Both the position numbers and the translations under genes were made by a program. A stretch of DNA of 64,000 nt from Gordonia insulae (lineage in GTDB: Bacteria; Actinomycetota; Actinomycetes; Mycobacteriales; Mycobacteriaceae), in contig NZ_CP033972.1 in assembly GCF_003855095.1 (NCBI RefSeq), positions 372,001 through 436,000 of the forward strand. The letters are read 5' to 3'. The notes under the pieces were generated by a model. The model was not told where the DNA came from. It saw only the letters and a list, made by a program, of their open reading frames with translations, and did no database searches. This document shows, piece after piece, positions 15,943-24,173 of this stretch (position 1 is the stretch's first letter; every line of letters starts with the position of its first letter).

Positions 15943-16823
15943 AACTACGTCCCGGTCTCGTTGTGTCCCGGCAGATCGCACGGTTGGATCCGGTCGTCGA
16001 CGCCGACGAGATCGCTCGGCTGTCGTTGGTCACCTTGCACGGCAATCCGGCTTTGACCTACGCCCTGTTCACCGTCGCGTTCATGAAGCAGGTGGCGGTT
16101 CCGACCATGGCCCGAATCCTGTACCGCCGTGGAGGTGGGGACATCATGGCCTTCCCGGCGCAGCGCAATGACGACACCCTGCTGTTCTTCGGGCAACTGC
16201 TCGATCACGGACCGACCTCGCCAACAGGACGCGCGTGGATCGAACGTCTGAACCAGATCCACGCGCACTTCCCGATCCGCAATGACGACTCGCTCTACAC
16301 GCTCTCGACGCTGGCTCTTGATCCCCATCAGATCACCTCCGACATCGCGCATTCCCCCTTCACGCCAACAGAATTGGAAGCGCAGTGGCACTTCTGGCGC
16401 TCGGTGGCCGAGTTGCAAGGACTCCACAGCCTGCCCGAGACGCGCGAAGCGCTCCACGGATGGGCACAGTCCTACGAGCAGCGTGAGTTTGCGCCGACCA
16501 GCGAAGGGCGCGCCGTGGCCCGCTCGCTGATCGACACGTTCGCAGAGCGTGTTCTGCCCAGACATCTGCGACAGTATGCGGACCAGATCATCTCGGCCGT
16601 CTGCCCACCGAATCTCCGCGACGTCCACGACCTACCCCAACCCCCTCCGCCCGTACAACTCGCGGCCGGACTAACAGTCGCTGCGTACGCTCGATCCGCT
16701 GCATTACGCCTGGTCGACCTCGAGCGATCCATGGTCGACACATTCGGCGTCCGACAGTACGGCGAGCGACAGCCGTCAGAAGTGGGTTATCAACGGTCAC
16801 AGCGCAAGGACCACACCATCTGA
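15939..16823 (+). CDS. MpaB/Lcp-type oxygenase (DUF2236 family)
   Basis: 294-aa protein of the DUF2236 family, which includes fungal MpaB (oxidative cleavage of a farnesyl chain) and is related to rubber oxygenase Lcp. Recognisable segments are LSLVTLHGNPALTYALF, NDDTLLFFGQLLDHG, the IHAHFPIRNDDSLYTLSTLA block, then FWRSVAELQGLHSLPET and WAQSYEQREFAPTSEG. The RxxDxLYTL and GLxxLPET parts are the family hallmarks. The family binds heme b through a histidine; His118 in NQIHAHF is a candidate. The C-terminus is proline-rich and then helical. There is no signal peptide. The start overlaps the Ldi-like gene by four bases, so the two are made together and probably act in one pathway. Confidence 0.82.
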   Translation: MKLRPGLVVSRQIARLDPVVDADEIARLSLVTLHGNPALTYALFTVAFMKQVAVPTMARILYRRGGGDIMAFPAQRNDDTLLFFGQLLDHGPTSPTGRAWIERLNQIHAHFPIRNDDSLYTLSTLALDPHQITSDIAHSPFTPTELEAQWHFWRSVAELQGLHSLPETREALHGWAQSYEQREFAPTSEGRAVARSLIDTFAERVLPRHLRQYADQIISAVCPPNLRDVHDLPQPPPPVQLAAGLTVAAYARSAALRLVDLERSMVDTFGVRQYGERQPSEVGYQRSQRKDHTI

Positions 16824-17014
16824 GCGGGAAACGATCACCAGTGCTTGAGGGGCCACCGATCGCCGCTGGTCCCGTAGGACCGGGAACCGGTCATCGCGTC
16901 AGATCGAAGTGCTCCGGTCTAGGCCTACGTGGATTCGAGGGCCGGTACGGCGGTCTCGCGATATCGTGAATCGCTCCGTCACTCTGGCGGACTACATGAA
17001 TGCCCTACACACCT

Positions 17015-19723
17015 TCACAGCCTCCGCATCCCGATCGCCTTGTCAATGCCGACGAACGTCGGCGTGATCAAGGACAGTCCCAACACCACCAGCCACTGCC
17101 CGCCGGTCAGCGACACGGTGTCGAGCAGTCGTTGCAGCATGCCCAGTTCCACTGCAGCCCACGTGAGTGTCCAGCCGGCGATGAGCCAGCCGAAGTAGGG
17201 GAACATCGGCTGAGACCACGGGACCTGGCGCTCGCGGCGCATGACCACGCCGAGGTTGACCCCGGTCAGCGCGACGACCGCGAAGGCCATCGTCATCGAC
17301 ACCGAACCCGTATCCGACGACGGCTCGTCGGGTCCCCACTGCAGAAGGGCCAGCGCGGTGACGGCGACGAGGAAACCGCTGATCACCCACCGGATGACCT
17401 GCGGGCCCTCGACGATGCGGGTTCCCGGCTTGCGGGGTGGACGCTGCATGACGCCGGGGTCGGGAACGTCAACGATCAGGCCGACCACCACAGTGACCAC
17501 CACGAACAACTTGCAGAACAGCAGTTGCATCGGCAGCATGGCCACCCCGCCGTTGATGTTGAAGATCGTCGCGAAGACCATCAACTGCAGAACCGACGAA
17601 AGGATCGTCAACTGCAGGCGGATGTAGGTCGATATCCGGCGGTAGATGTCCCGGCCCAGTTCCACGGCTCGCACCAGCGTGGCGAAGTTGTCGTCGGTGA
17701 GCACGATCTTCGCGGCCTGCTTGGAGACCTCGGAACCGCTTCCCATCGCGACGCCGATGTCGGCCTGCTTCAGGGCCGCCGCGTCGTTGACCGCGTCACC
17801 GGTCATCGCGACCACGTCCCCGTCCTCCTGCATCAGCCGGGCCAGTCGGAGTTTGTCCTCGGGAGCGACGCGCCCGAAGACGTGCAGTTGGGGAAGTCGG
17901 GTCTTCACGTCGTCGTCGCTGAGTTTCTGCAACTCGGTGCCGGTGATCACGCCCGGCCCCAGCCCGAGTTGATCGGCGATCGCCCGCGCGGTGATCGTGT
18001 GGTCGCCGGTGATCATGCGGACGTCGATGCCCGCGCCGAGCGCCGCGTGTACCGCGTCGGTCGCCTCTGTCCGCAGGGGGTCGATGATGCCGACGAGCCC
18101 GACGAACACGAGATCGGTGACCGATCCCATCGGCTCGCGCGACGCGGCCGTCATCTCGGCGTCATCGAGGCCCCGGGCGGCGAAGGCCAATACCCGCAGA
18201 CCCTTCTCGGACAGTTCACGATTGGCGTCGAGAATCTGCTGGCGCATGTCATCGATCGGCACGATCTCACCGCGCCGAAGTGCTGCACCGCAACGGTCGA
18301 GGACGACGTCGGGTCCGCCCTTCACGACGACGAGGTGAGGTTGATCGATCACCGCACCGTGGATCGTGGACGGGCGGTCGTGGAAGGTGGCCATGAACTT
18401 GTAGTCGGAATCGAACGGCACCTCGGTCACGCGGGAGATCGCGCGGCGGGTCGCCTCCGCGTCGACGCCCATCTTCGCGGCGAGCACCACGAGGGCCGCC
18501 TCGGTGGGATCGCCGATCACCGAACCGTCGTCGCCGACAGTCGCATCCGAGCAGAGCGAGAGTCCCAGGGCGAGTGGGGTGAAGTCGGGCGGATCGCCCG
18601 CGGCGCCGAGGATCGCACCGGACTTGGCATACCCGGAGCCCTCGACCCGGAACCACTGATCGCCTGCATACAGGGCGGTGACCGTCATGGCGTTCATGGT
18701 CAGGGTGCCGGTCTTGTCGGAGTTGATGACCGTGGTGCCGCCCAGAGTCTCGACGTCGGCCAAGGACTTGACCACCGCCTTCTGTTCCGCAAGATGCTGT
18801 GCTCCGGAGGACAGCATCGTCTGCACAAATGTCGGCAGGCCGGTGGGGATCGACGCGATGGCGGTGGAAATACACAGCAGGGCAAGGGTTTCGCCGCTCT
18901 GTCCGCGGAGCAGTCCGACGACACCGATGATCGCGACCGCACCCCAGGCGAGGAATCCGAATACCTTGGTCAGGCCGTCGAGCTCCAGTTGCAGCGGGGA
19001 TTTCGACCGTTTGGTGGCGGTGACCATGTCCGCGATCCGACCCATCTGGGTCGCGGCGCCGGTGGACGTCACCACGAACACCGCGGATCCCCGGGTGACC
19101 TGGGTGTTCTGGAAGACCATGTTCGTGCGGTCGCCCAGCGCGATGTCGCCGCCCGAGACAACCGCCGGATCCTTCGCCACTGGGGCACTCTCGCCGGTGA
19201 GCGCGGCTTCCTGTATCTCGAGGGTCGCCGAGGTGATGAGTCGGCCGTCGGCGGGCACGAGGTCGCCCGACTCGATCAGGACGACGTCGCCGGGTACGAG
19301 GTCGACGGCCGGGACCTCCGCCACCTGTCCACCGCGACGTACTCGCGCCAGCGGCACTTGCAGACCGGCGAGAGCGTCGACGCTCGCCTGTGCCTTCATC
19401 TCCTGACGGGTGCCCATCACGATGTTGAACACCACGAGGAAGGCCACGACGAGGCCGGTGGCGATCTGACCGATGGCGAACGCGGCCACCGCGACGATGA
19501 GCAGCATGATGTTCATCGGGTTCGCGAGCTGGCTGCGCGCGACCGCCCAGATGGACGGCGGTGGTTCCGCTGTCACCTCGTTCGGTCCGTAGGTTTTCAG
19601 CCGGACGGCCGCGTCGACGGTGGCCAGGCCGACGTTCGGGTCCACATCTGCGTCGGCTGCGACGTCGGAGGCGCTGCGGAGATGGGCATCGCCCAGGGCG
19701 TGCGAATCACTGAGGGCTGGCAT
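17015..19723 (-). CDS. P2-like P-type cation-transporting ATPase with altered ion-site motifs
   Basis: 902-aa P-type ATPase. The start ATG at 19723 follows an AGAGGA. Visible are the actuator TGES at 176-179, the phosphorylated Asp336 in DKTGTLTMN, KGGPDVVLDRC in the nucleotide domain, and MITGDHTITA. The hinge motif reads TGDAVNDAAALKQADIGVAMG, with Ala in place of the usual Gly and Pro of GDGVNDAPALK. In transmembrane helix 4 the calcium-type PEGLP is replaced by PTGLP (293-297), which removes the usual ion-ligand Glu, and helix 6 lacks the N..D ligand pattern. The overall layout (cation N-domain, P2 hinge, C-terminal helices) is that of a P2 pump, but the transported ion cannot be assigned. 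It is convergent with the Ldi-like operon. Confidence 0.9.
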   Translation of the reverse strand: MPALSDSHALGDAHLRSASDVAADADVDPNVGLATVDAAVRLKTYGPNEVTAEPPPSIWAVARSQLANPMNIMLLIVAVAAFAIGQIATGLVVAFLVVFNIVMGTRQEMKAQASVDALAGLQVPLARVRRGGQVAEVPAVDLVPGDVVLIESGDLVPADGRLITSATLEIQEAALTGESAPVAKDPAVVSGGDIALGDRTNMVFQNTQVTRGSAVFVVTSTGAATQMGRIADMVTATKRSKSPLQLELDGLTKVFGFLAWGAVAIIGVVGLLRGQSGETLALLCISTAIASIPTGLPTFVQTMLSSGAQHLAEQKAVVKSLADVETLGGTTVINSDKTGTLTMNAMTVTALYAGDQWFRVEGSGYAKSGAILGAAGDPPDFTPLALGLSLCSDATVGDDGSVIGDPTEAALVVLAAKMGVDAEATRRAISRVTEVPFDSDYKFMATFHDRPSTIHGAVIDQPHLVVVKGGPDVVLDRCGAALRRGEIVPIDDMRQQILDANRELSEKGLRVLAFAARGLDDAEMTAASREPMGSVTDLVFVGLVGIIDPLRTEATDAVHAALGAGIDVRMITGDHTITARAIADQLGLGPGVITGTELQKLSDDDVKTRLPQLHVFGRVAPEDKLRLARLMQEDGDVVAMTGDAVNDAAALKQADIGVAMGSGSEVSKQAAKIVLTDDNFATLVRAVELGRDIYRRISTYIRLQLTILSSVLQLMVFATIFNINGGVAMLPMQLLFCKLFVVVTVVVGLIVDVPDPGVMQRPPRKPGTRIVEGPQVIRWVISGFLVAVTALALLQWGPDEPSSDTGSVSMTMAFAVVALTGVNLGVVMRRERQVPWSQPMFPYFGWLIAGWTLTWAAVELGMLQRLLDTVSLTGGQWLVVLGLSLITPTFVGIDKAIGMRRL

Positions 19724-20069
19724 GCAGGGCGTCCTCTCGACACGCGATGGTCGACATCTGAAGCCCACCGCATCAAGCACTGTCGATGAGCGCCGAGCAG
19801 CACCCATCCGAGCACATCATGCCCCGATCGGTCGCCTGGTGCGCTCGGTATGGAATGGGTCGTGACAGAGAGGTGATGCCTGTACAGGGTGTCTTCTGGT
19901 CGTACTCGTCGGTCAGGTGTCCCAGGCGACCGCGCCGGGGAGCCCAGCGATGCGCACACGCCGTCGGTGCGAACGAAAAATCAAGCCAGGCAAAGTCGGT
20001 CGCGGCCTCAACTGGTCACCCGTGCGACGGGGGATGCCGAGCCGATTCGCTGATCGCGATCGCGACGCC
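19724..20069. other. Intergenic stretch without a recognisable gene
   Basis: Open frames here have no convincing start, codon pattern or family resemblance. The part nearest 19724 should hold the ATPase promoter, but no clear -35/-10 pair stands out. Confidence 0.5.
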
Positions 20070-20483
20070 TCACTCCGGTTCGGCTCCGGTGGCGGTCGCC
20101 GGGTCCATCCACATGATCTGCCACGAGTGACCGTCGAGATCGCTGTAGCTGCGGCCGTACATGAAGCCATGGTCCTCGGTGTCGCCCGGCGTGGCGCCTG
20201 CGGCGACGGCCCGGTCGACGAGCGCGTCGACGCCGTCTCGGCTGTCGGCGTCGAGGCAGACGATGCATTCCTTTGTGGTTGACGCGTCCGCGGTCGTGGC
20301 CGGGTGAAACGAATCGAAGTAGTCGCGCTGGAGCAGCATCGCGACGATGTTCTCGCCGAGCACGAGCGAGATGGCCTTGTCGTCGGAGAAGACCTCGTCG
20401 AATGTGTAGCCGAGGTCGGTGAAGAAAATGCGCGAGCGGGCCACGTCGGCCACAGGCAGGTTCACGTAGATCGTGTTGTGCAT
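20070..20483 (-). CDS. VOC-superfamily (glyoxalase/bleomycin-resistance-like) protein
   Basis: 137-aa protein of the vicinal-oxygen-chelate fold. It opens with MHNTIYVNLPVADVARSRIFF, typical of the first beta-alpha unit, and ends with GRSYSDLDGHSWQIMWMDP, the second-module signature (DPDGH-x-W). Start ATG 20483 is preceded by AAGGGAG with good spacing. Length equals one VOC domain pair. Members include lyases, dioxygenases and drug-binding proteins; the specific reaction is not resolvable. Glu/His metal ligands are only partly conserved, so a PhnB-like non-enzymatic relative is possible. It appears monocistronic. Confidence 0.82.
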   Translation of the reverse strand: MHNTIYVNLPVADVARSRIFFTDLGYTFDEVFSDDKAISLVLGENIVAMLLQRDYFDSFHPATTADASTTKECIVCLDADSRDGVDALVDRAVAAGATPGDTEDHGFMYGRSYSDLDGHSWQIMWMDPATATGAEPE

Positions 20484-20763
20484 CGGATGTCTCCCTTATG
20501 CTGTGCGCCCGTTGTCGGGCGACGTCGAGTAGATAGACATCGCGAGACGCCGAAACTGATCGTCGTCGTTGCGGGGCAACTGATCGCTGCACGCGCGGCG
20601 GCCTCGGCCGGGCGTCCGGATTGCCAGGCGCGCCACCATTTCCCAGTTCGCGCATCGATTGAGGCCTTACCGTAACTACCCTTCCAGGGTGATCGAGGCG
20701 CGATGTTGCCGTCGCCCATGGTCCGCACGTGCGCGCTCGTGAACGCAGGAGGTACTCGAAGCA
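20484..20763. other. Intergenic region between VOC gene and tRNA terminator
   Basis: No gene or RNA is recognised. The stretch includes a few short inverted repeats of no clear type and should carry the promoter of the VOC gene next to 20484. Confidence 0.5.
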
Positions 20764-20790
20764 GAAAGCCCCCGCTGTGCGGGGGCTTTC
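20764..20790 (-). terminator. Strong hairpin terminator downstream of tRNA-Leu
   Basis: A 12-base-pair perfect stem, GAAAGCCCCCGC / GCGGGGGCTTTC, with a TGT loop. It begins two bases after the encoded CCA end of the tRNA on the minus strand; only a short U-rich end (CTTTC) is present. Confidence 0.8.
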
Positions 20791-20791
20791 G

Positions 20792-20868
20792 TGGTGCCCT
20801 CGGTGAGACTCGAACTCACACTGGACGGGTTTTGAATCCGTTGCCTCTGCCAATTGGGCTACGAGGGC
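20792..20868 (-). tRNA. tRNA-Leu (anticodon CAA) with a short variable loop
   Basis: Cloverleaf on the minus strand. The acceptor stem is GCCCTCG/CGAGGGC, and the T arm is GTGAG-TTCGAGT-CTCAC. The discriminator is A and the CCA end is encoded at 20794-20792. The seven-base anticodon loop TTCAAAA gives anticodon CAA (20834-20832), reading UUG leucine codons. The anticodon stem has one A-C mismatch next to the loop. The variable region is only about five bases, so this is a class I body rather than the long-arm class II form typical of bacterial tRNA-Leu. It is followed by a strong terminator and lies just upstream of pdtaR, where mycobacteria also have a tRNA-Leu gene. Confidence 0.85.
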
Positions 20869-21007
20869 ATCCGCAGCGCCGACATTGCTGTGGCGGCTGC
20901 GACAGTCCACTTTAGATGATCGGCCGACCGCGGGACCAACCGGTACTCTGCACGCATCAGGTCGTGACAGATCATGCTGGTCACGGCTGGTACATGCGGA
21001 GGAGGGG

Positions 21008-21634
21008 ATGGTGACGGTGGCAGACAGGGCTGCGGATCGGACCGGCGAACAGACGACAACCCATCGGGTGCTCGTCGCCGAGGACGACTCGCTGATCCGG
21101 ATGGATCTGATCGAGATGCTCCGCGAGGAGGGCTACGACGTCGTCGGCGAGGCCCCCAACGGGCAGGTCGCCGTCGAGCTCACCGAGAGCCTCGCACCGG
21201 ATCTGGTGATCATGGACGTCAAGATGCCGGTACGCGACGGTATCGATGCCGCGTCGGAGATCGCGCAGAAGAAGTTGGCGGCGGTGGTCATGCTGACGGC
21301 CTTCAGTCAGCGTGAGTTCATCGAGAAGGCGCGAGACGCCGGCGCGATGGCCTATCTGGTCAAGCCCTTCACCAAGGCCGACCTCGTGCCGGCGATCGAG
21401 GTGGCGGTCAGTCGCTACAACGAGGTCGCGGCCCTGGAGAAGGAAGTCGCGACGCTGGGCGAGCGGCTGGAGACGCGCAAGCTCGTCGAACGCGCGAAGG
21501 GTCTGCTGATGGAAAAGCAGGCGCTGACCGAACCCGAGGCGTTCAAGTGGATCCAGCGCGCCGCGATGGATCGGCGGACGACGATGAAAGCTGTCGCGCA
21601 GGTCGTTGTGGAGACTCTGGGCCCCACCGGCTGA
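21008..21634 (+). CDS. pdtaR: PdtaR-like response regulator with ANTAR RNA-binding domain
   Basis: 208-aa two-component regulator resembling mycobacterial Rv1626. The receiver domain (about 20-135) has the acidic pair in VLVAEDDSLIRMD, the phosphoacceptor Asp70 in LVIMDVKMP, Thr in MLTAFSQ and Lys in LVKPF. A coiled linker (VAALEKEVATLGERLETRK) leads to the ANTAR domain: LVERAKGLLMEKQALTEPEAFKWIQ, which binds tandem hairpins in RNA to prevent transcription termination. It is expected to be phosphorylated by a PdtaS-type kinase encoded elsewhere. The start is set at the ATG 21008 behind a purine-rich GGAGGAGGGG; the in-frame GTG codons at 21011 and 21017 are alternatives with better spacing. 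Confidence 0.92.
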   Translation: MVTVADRAADRTGEQTTTHRVLVAEDDSLIRMDLIEMLREEGYDVVGEAPNGQVAVELTESLAPDLVIMDVKMPVRDGIDAASEIAQKKLAAVVMLTAFSQREFIEKARDAGAMAYLVKPFTKADLVPAIEVAVSRYNEVAALEKEVATLGERLETRKLVERAKGLLMEKQALTEPEAFKWIQRAAMDRRTTMKAVAQVVVETLGPTG

Positions 21635-21815
21635 CGCGGGGTCGGCACGCCGTTAATTCTGTGAAAACACGGCGGACAAAGTCATGCGGCTTTGCTTCCA
21701 ATCCATCGCGGGGGCCTGTGATTCGGACTATGTTTTCCGAAGGTCTCCTCAGCAGACCTCTCGGCTGCAGACGGATCGCCTGTACCGGGTGGGTGGGAAG
21801 TGAAGAGGTAAGAGA

Positions 21816-23048
21816 ATGCATCGTCGTGTGACGACAGGTGCTCTCGCGTTGGCTATGGCGAGCGTGCTCGCCGTGTCCGCGTGTAGCAGCAAATCCAGCG
21901 ACTCCGGATCCGAATCCGGGACCAGTGGCTCGGCTGCCGCGGGCTCCGGTCTACAGATCGCGCCCCTGGCCCAGATCGATACCCAGGGCAACGAGGTACA
22001 GGCCGCCGCGGAGTCGGCCGCTCTCAATCCGGCCGGTGACGGCAAGGCCGAGTGCCCGGAGACGACCATCGCCATGGCCGGCGCGTTGACCGGCGCCGAC
22101 GCCGCACTGGGCATCAACATCCGCAACGGCGCGCAGCTCGCGGTGGACCAGCACAACAAGGCAAACCCGAACTGCCAGATCGCACTGAAGACCTTCGACA
22201 CCGAGGGTGATCCGCAGAAGGCCACCCAGGTCGCTCCGCAGATCGTCAACGACGACGCCATCGTCGGCCTCATCGGTCCCGCGTTCTCCGGCGAGACCAA
22301 GGCCACCGGCGGCATCTTCAACCAGGCAGGTCTGGTGTCGGTGACCGCATCCGCCACCAACCCGACGTTGACCGACAACGGCTGGAAGACCTTCTTCCGC
22401 GGCCTGGCCAACGACGACGTGCAGGGTCCCGCGGTCGCCAAGTACCTCACCGGCACCATGGGCAAGAAGAAGGTCTGCGTCATCAAGGACGACACCGATT
22501 ACGGTGTGGGACTTGCCAAGGCGATGACCGAGTCGCTGGGATCGGCCGCCGACGCGAGCTGCTCCGGTGACGTCAAGAAGGGTGACCGCGAGTTCTCGGC
22601 GATCATCTCCAAGGTGACCGCCGCCAACCCCGACGCGGTGTTCTACTCGGGTTACTACGCCGAGGCCGCGCCGCTGGCGCAGCAGTTGAAGACCGCCGGT
22701 TCCGAGGCGACCTTTGTCTCCGGTGACGGCACCAACGACCCGCAGTTCACCGCTCAGGCCGGTGACAGCTCGAAGGGTTCCATCCTGTCCTGCCCGTGCG
22801 GTCCGGCACCGTCGCAGTTCAAGACCGATTACGAGGCGGCCTTCAAGCAGGCTCCCGGCGTGTACTCGGTGGAGGCGTACGACCTCGCGACGATCCTCAT
22901 GCAGGGCATCACCGAGGGCAAGCGCACCCGCCCCGAGTTGCTGTCCTACGTGGCCGGCTACAAGGGTCCGGGTCTGGCCCGTGAGTACGAGTGGAGCCCG
23001 ACCGGCGAGCTGACGTCCTCGCTGATCTGGGTCTACGACGTCAAGTAA
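21816..23048 (+). CDS. Branched-chain amino-acid ABC transporter substrate-binding lipoprotein (LivJ/LivK type)
   Basis: 410-aa lipoprotein. The signal peptide ends in the lipobox LAVSAC with Cys23 as the lipidated residue, followed by a Ser/Gly-rich linker. The periplasmic-binding fold type I is recognisable: MAGALTGADAALGINIRNGAQ, VVGLIGP-like IVGLIGPAFSGET, and a late YSVEAYDLATILMQGI. Two cysteine pairs (CPETT.../CQIAL and CPCG) could form disulfides outside the membrane. It delivers leucine/isoleucine/valine or a related amino acid to the LivHMGF complex encoded next. The ATG at 21816 follows an AGAGG. Confidence 0.93.
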   Translation: MHRRVTTGALALAMASVLAVSACSSKSSDSGSESGTSGSAAAGSGLQIAPLAQIDTQGNEVQAAAESAALNPAGDGKAECPETTIAMAGALTGADAALGINIRNGAQLAVDQHNKANPNCQIALKTFDTEGDPQKATQVAPQIVNDDAIVGLIGPAFSGETKATGGIFNQAGLVSVTASATNPTLTDNGWKTFFRGLANDDVQGPAVAKYLTGTMGKKKVCVIKDDTDYGVGLAKAMTESLGSAADASCSGDVKKGDREFSAIISKVTAANPDAVFYSGYYAEAAPLAQQLKTAGSEATFVSGDGTNDPQFTAQAGDSSKGSILSCPCGPAPSQFKTDYEAAFKQAPGVYSVEAYDLATILMQGITEGKRTRPELLSYVAGYKGPGLAREYEWSPTGELTSSLIWVYDVK

Positions 23049-23059
23049 GACACAACCAT

Positions 23060-23098
23060 CACGGTGCGTCCGGGCCACACCGGCCCGGACGCACCGTG
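23060..23098 (+). terminator. 17-bp perfect hairpin between binding-protein and permease genes
   Basis: Bases 23060-23076 pair with 23082-23098 around an ACACC loop. No U-run follows. In this position it probably lowers read-through or protects the 3' end of the binding-protein message, so the lipoprotein can be made in excess over the permease. Confidence 0.7.
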
Positions 23099-23132
23099 GT
23101 CTGTGGGGGATTTCTGTGGCTGAAAGGCACGC

Positions 23133-24173
23133 ATGATCGTGTACTCGATCGCCGAGACGGCGTCGGTGGCCTCGACCATCAACTTCGACCTCGGCGCACT
23201 CAAGAACGGCTTCTGGGGCCTGACGATCGAGGGGCTCACCTACGGTTCGATCTACGCGCTGGTGGCCGTGGGTTACACCCTCGTCTACGGCGTCCTGAGA
23301 CTGATCAACTTCGCGCATTCCGAAGTCTTCATGCTCGGCATGTTCGGGCAGTACATCGGGCTGCTGCTGTTGGGCTTCACACCCTCGGGCAACACATACT
23401 CCGAGGGCACCTTCATGACGATCATCTACCTGCTGCTCGCGGGGCTGTGCGGCATGGCGGTATCCGGTAGCGCCGCCGTGGGTTTGGAGTTCGTCGCCTA
23501 CCGGCCACTGCGTAAACGCAAAGCGAAACCGCTGGCCTTCCTGATCACCGCGATCGGTATGTCCTTCGTGCTGCAGGAGTTCGTGCACTACGTACTGCCG
23601 AAGCTGCCCATCGATCCGCCGCTCGGCGGTTCCAGTGCACAGCCGACGATCCGGCTCGTGCAGCCGGTCAAGGAGTTCAGCATCTTCGGCGCGCCGGTCT
23701 ACAACCTGACGCTGATCATCATCATCTCCGCGCTGATCCTGGCGATGGGCACCGACTACATGATCAACCGCACCCGACTCGGCCGCGGTATCCAGTCGGT
23801 TGCGCAGGACCCCGACGCCGCGCTCCTGATGGGCGTCTCGCGTGAGCGCATCATCATGATCACGTTCCTGATCGGCGGCGTCCTGGCCGGCGCGGCCGCG
23901 TTGCTCTACACGCTTCGCGTGCCGACCAACATCGTCTACTACGGCGGCTTCATCCTGGGCATCAAGGCGTTCTGCGCCGCGGTCCTCGGCGGAATCGGCA
24001 ACGTGCGGGGTGCGCTGCTCGGCGGACTTCTGCTCGGCGTCATGGAAAACTATGGGTCGGTGGTCCTCGGCAACCAGTGGAAGGACGTGGTCGCGTTCGT
24101 CCTGCTGATTCTGGTGCTGATGTTCCGTCCGACCGGAATTCTCGGCGAAAAACTCGGGAAGGCGAGGGTATGA
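23133..24173 (+). CDS. livH: Branched-chain amino-acid ABC transporter permease LivH
   Basis: 346-aa inner-membrane permease with about eight hydrophobic segments. The family signature TYGSIYALVAVGYTLVYGVL is followed by LINFAHSEVFMLGMFGQY. The EAA-like loop is RGIQSVAQDPDAALLMGVS, which contacts the ATPases, and GGFILGIKAFCAAVLGGIGN is typical of LivH. The N-terminal ~35 residues are longer than in E. coli. Its TGA overlaps the ATG of livM by four bases. It forms the translocation pore together with LivM. Confidence 0.95.
   Translation: MIVYSIAETASVASTINFDLGALKNGFWGLTIEGLTYGSIYALVAVGYTLVYGVLRLINFAHSEVFMLGMFGQYIGLLLLGFTPSGNTYSEGTFMTIIYLLLAGLCGMAVSGSAAVGLEFVAYRPLRKRKAKPLAFLITAIGMSFVLQEFVHYVLPKLPIDPPLGGSSAQPTIRLVQPVKEFSIFGAPVYNLTLIIIISALILAMGTDYMINRTRLGRGIQSVAQDPDAALLMGVSRERIIMITFLIGGVLAGAAALLYTLRVPTNIVYYGGFILGIKAFCAAVLGGIGNVRGALLGGLLLGVMENYGSVVLGNQWKDVVAFVLLILVLMFRPTGILGEKLGKARV

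Noticed and set aside
16860..16890. GGTCCCGTAGGACC hairpin as terminator between convergent genes
   Set aside because: Only a five-base-pair stem and no U-run; too weak to list.
17000..19789. 929-aa open frame on the plus strand
   Set aside because: It is the antisense of the P-type ATPase, rich in His/Arg/Asp/Gly from GC-rich complementary codons, without any family motif.
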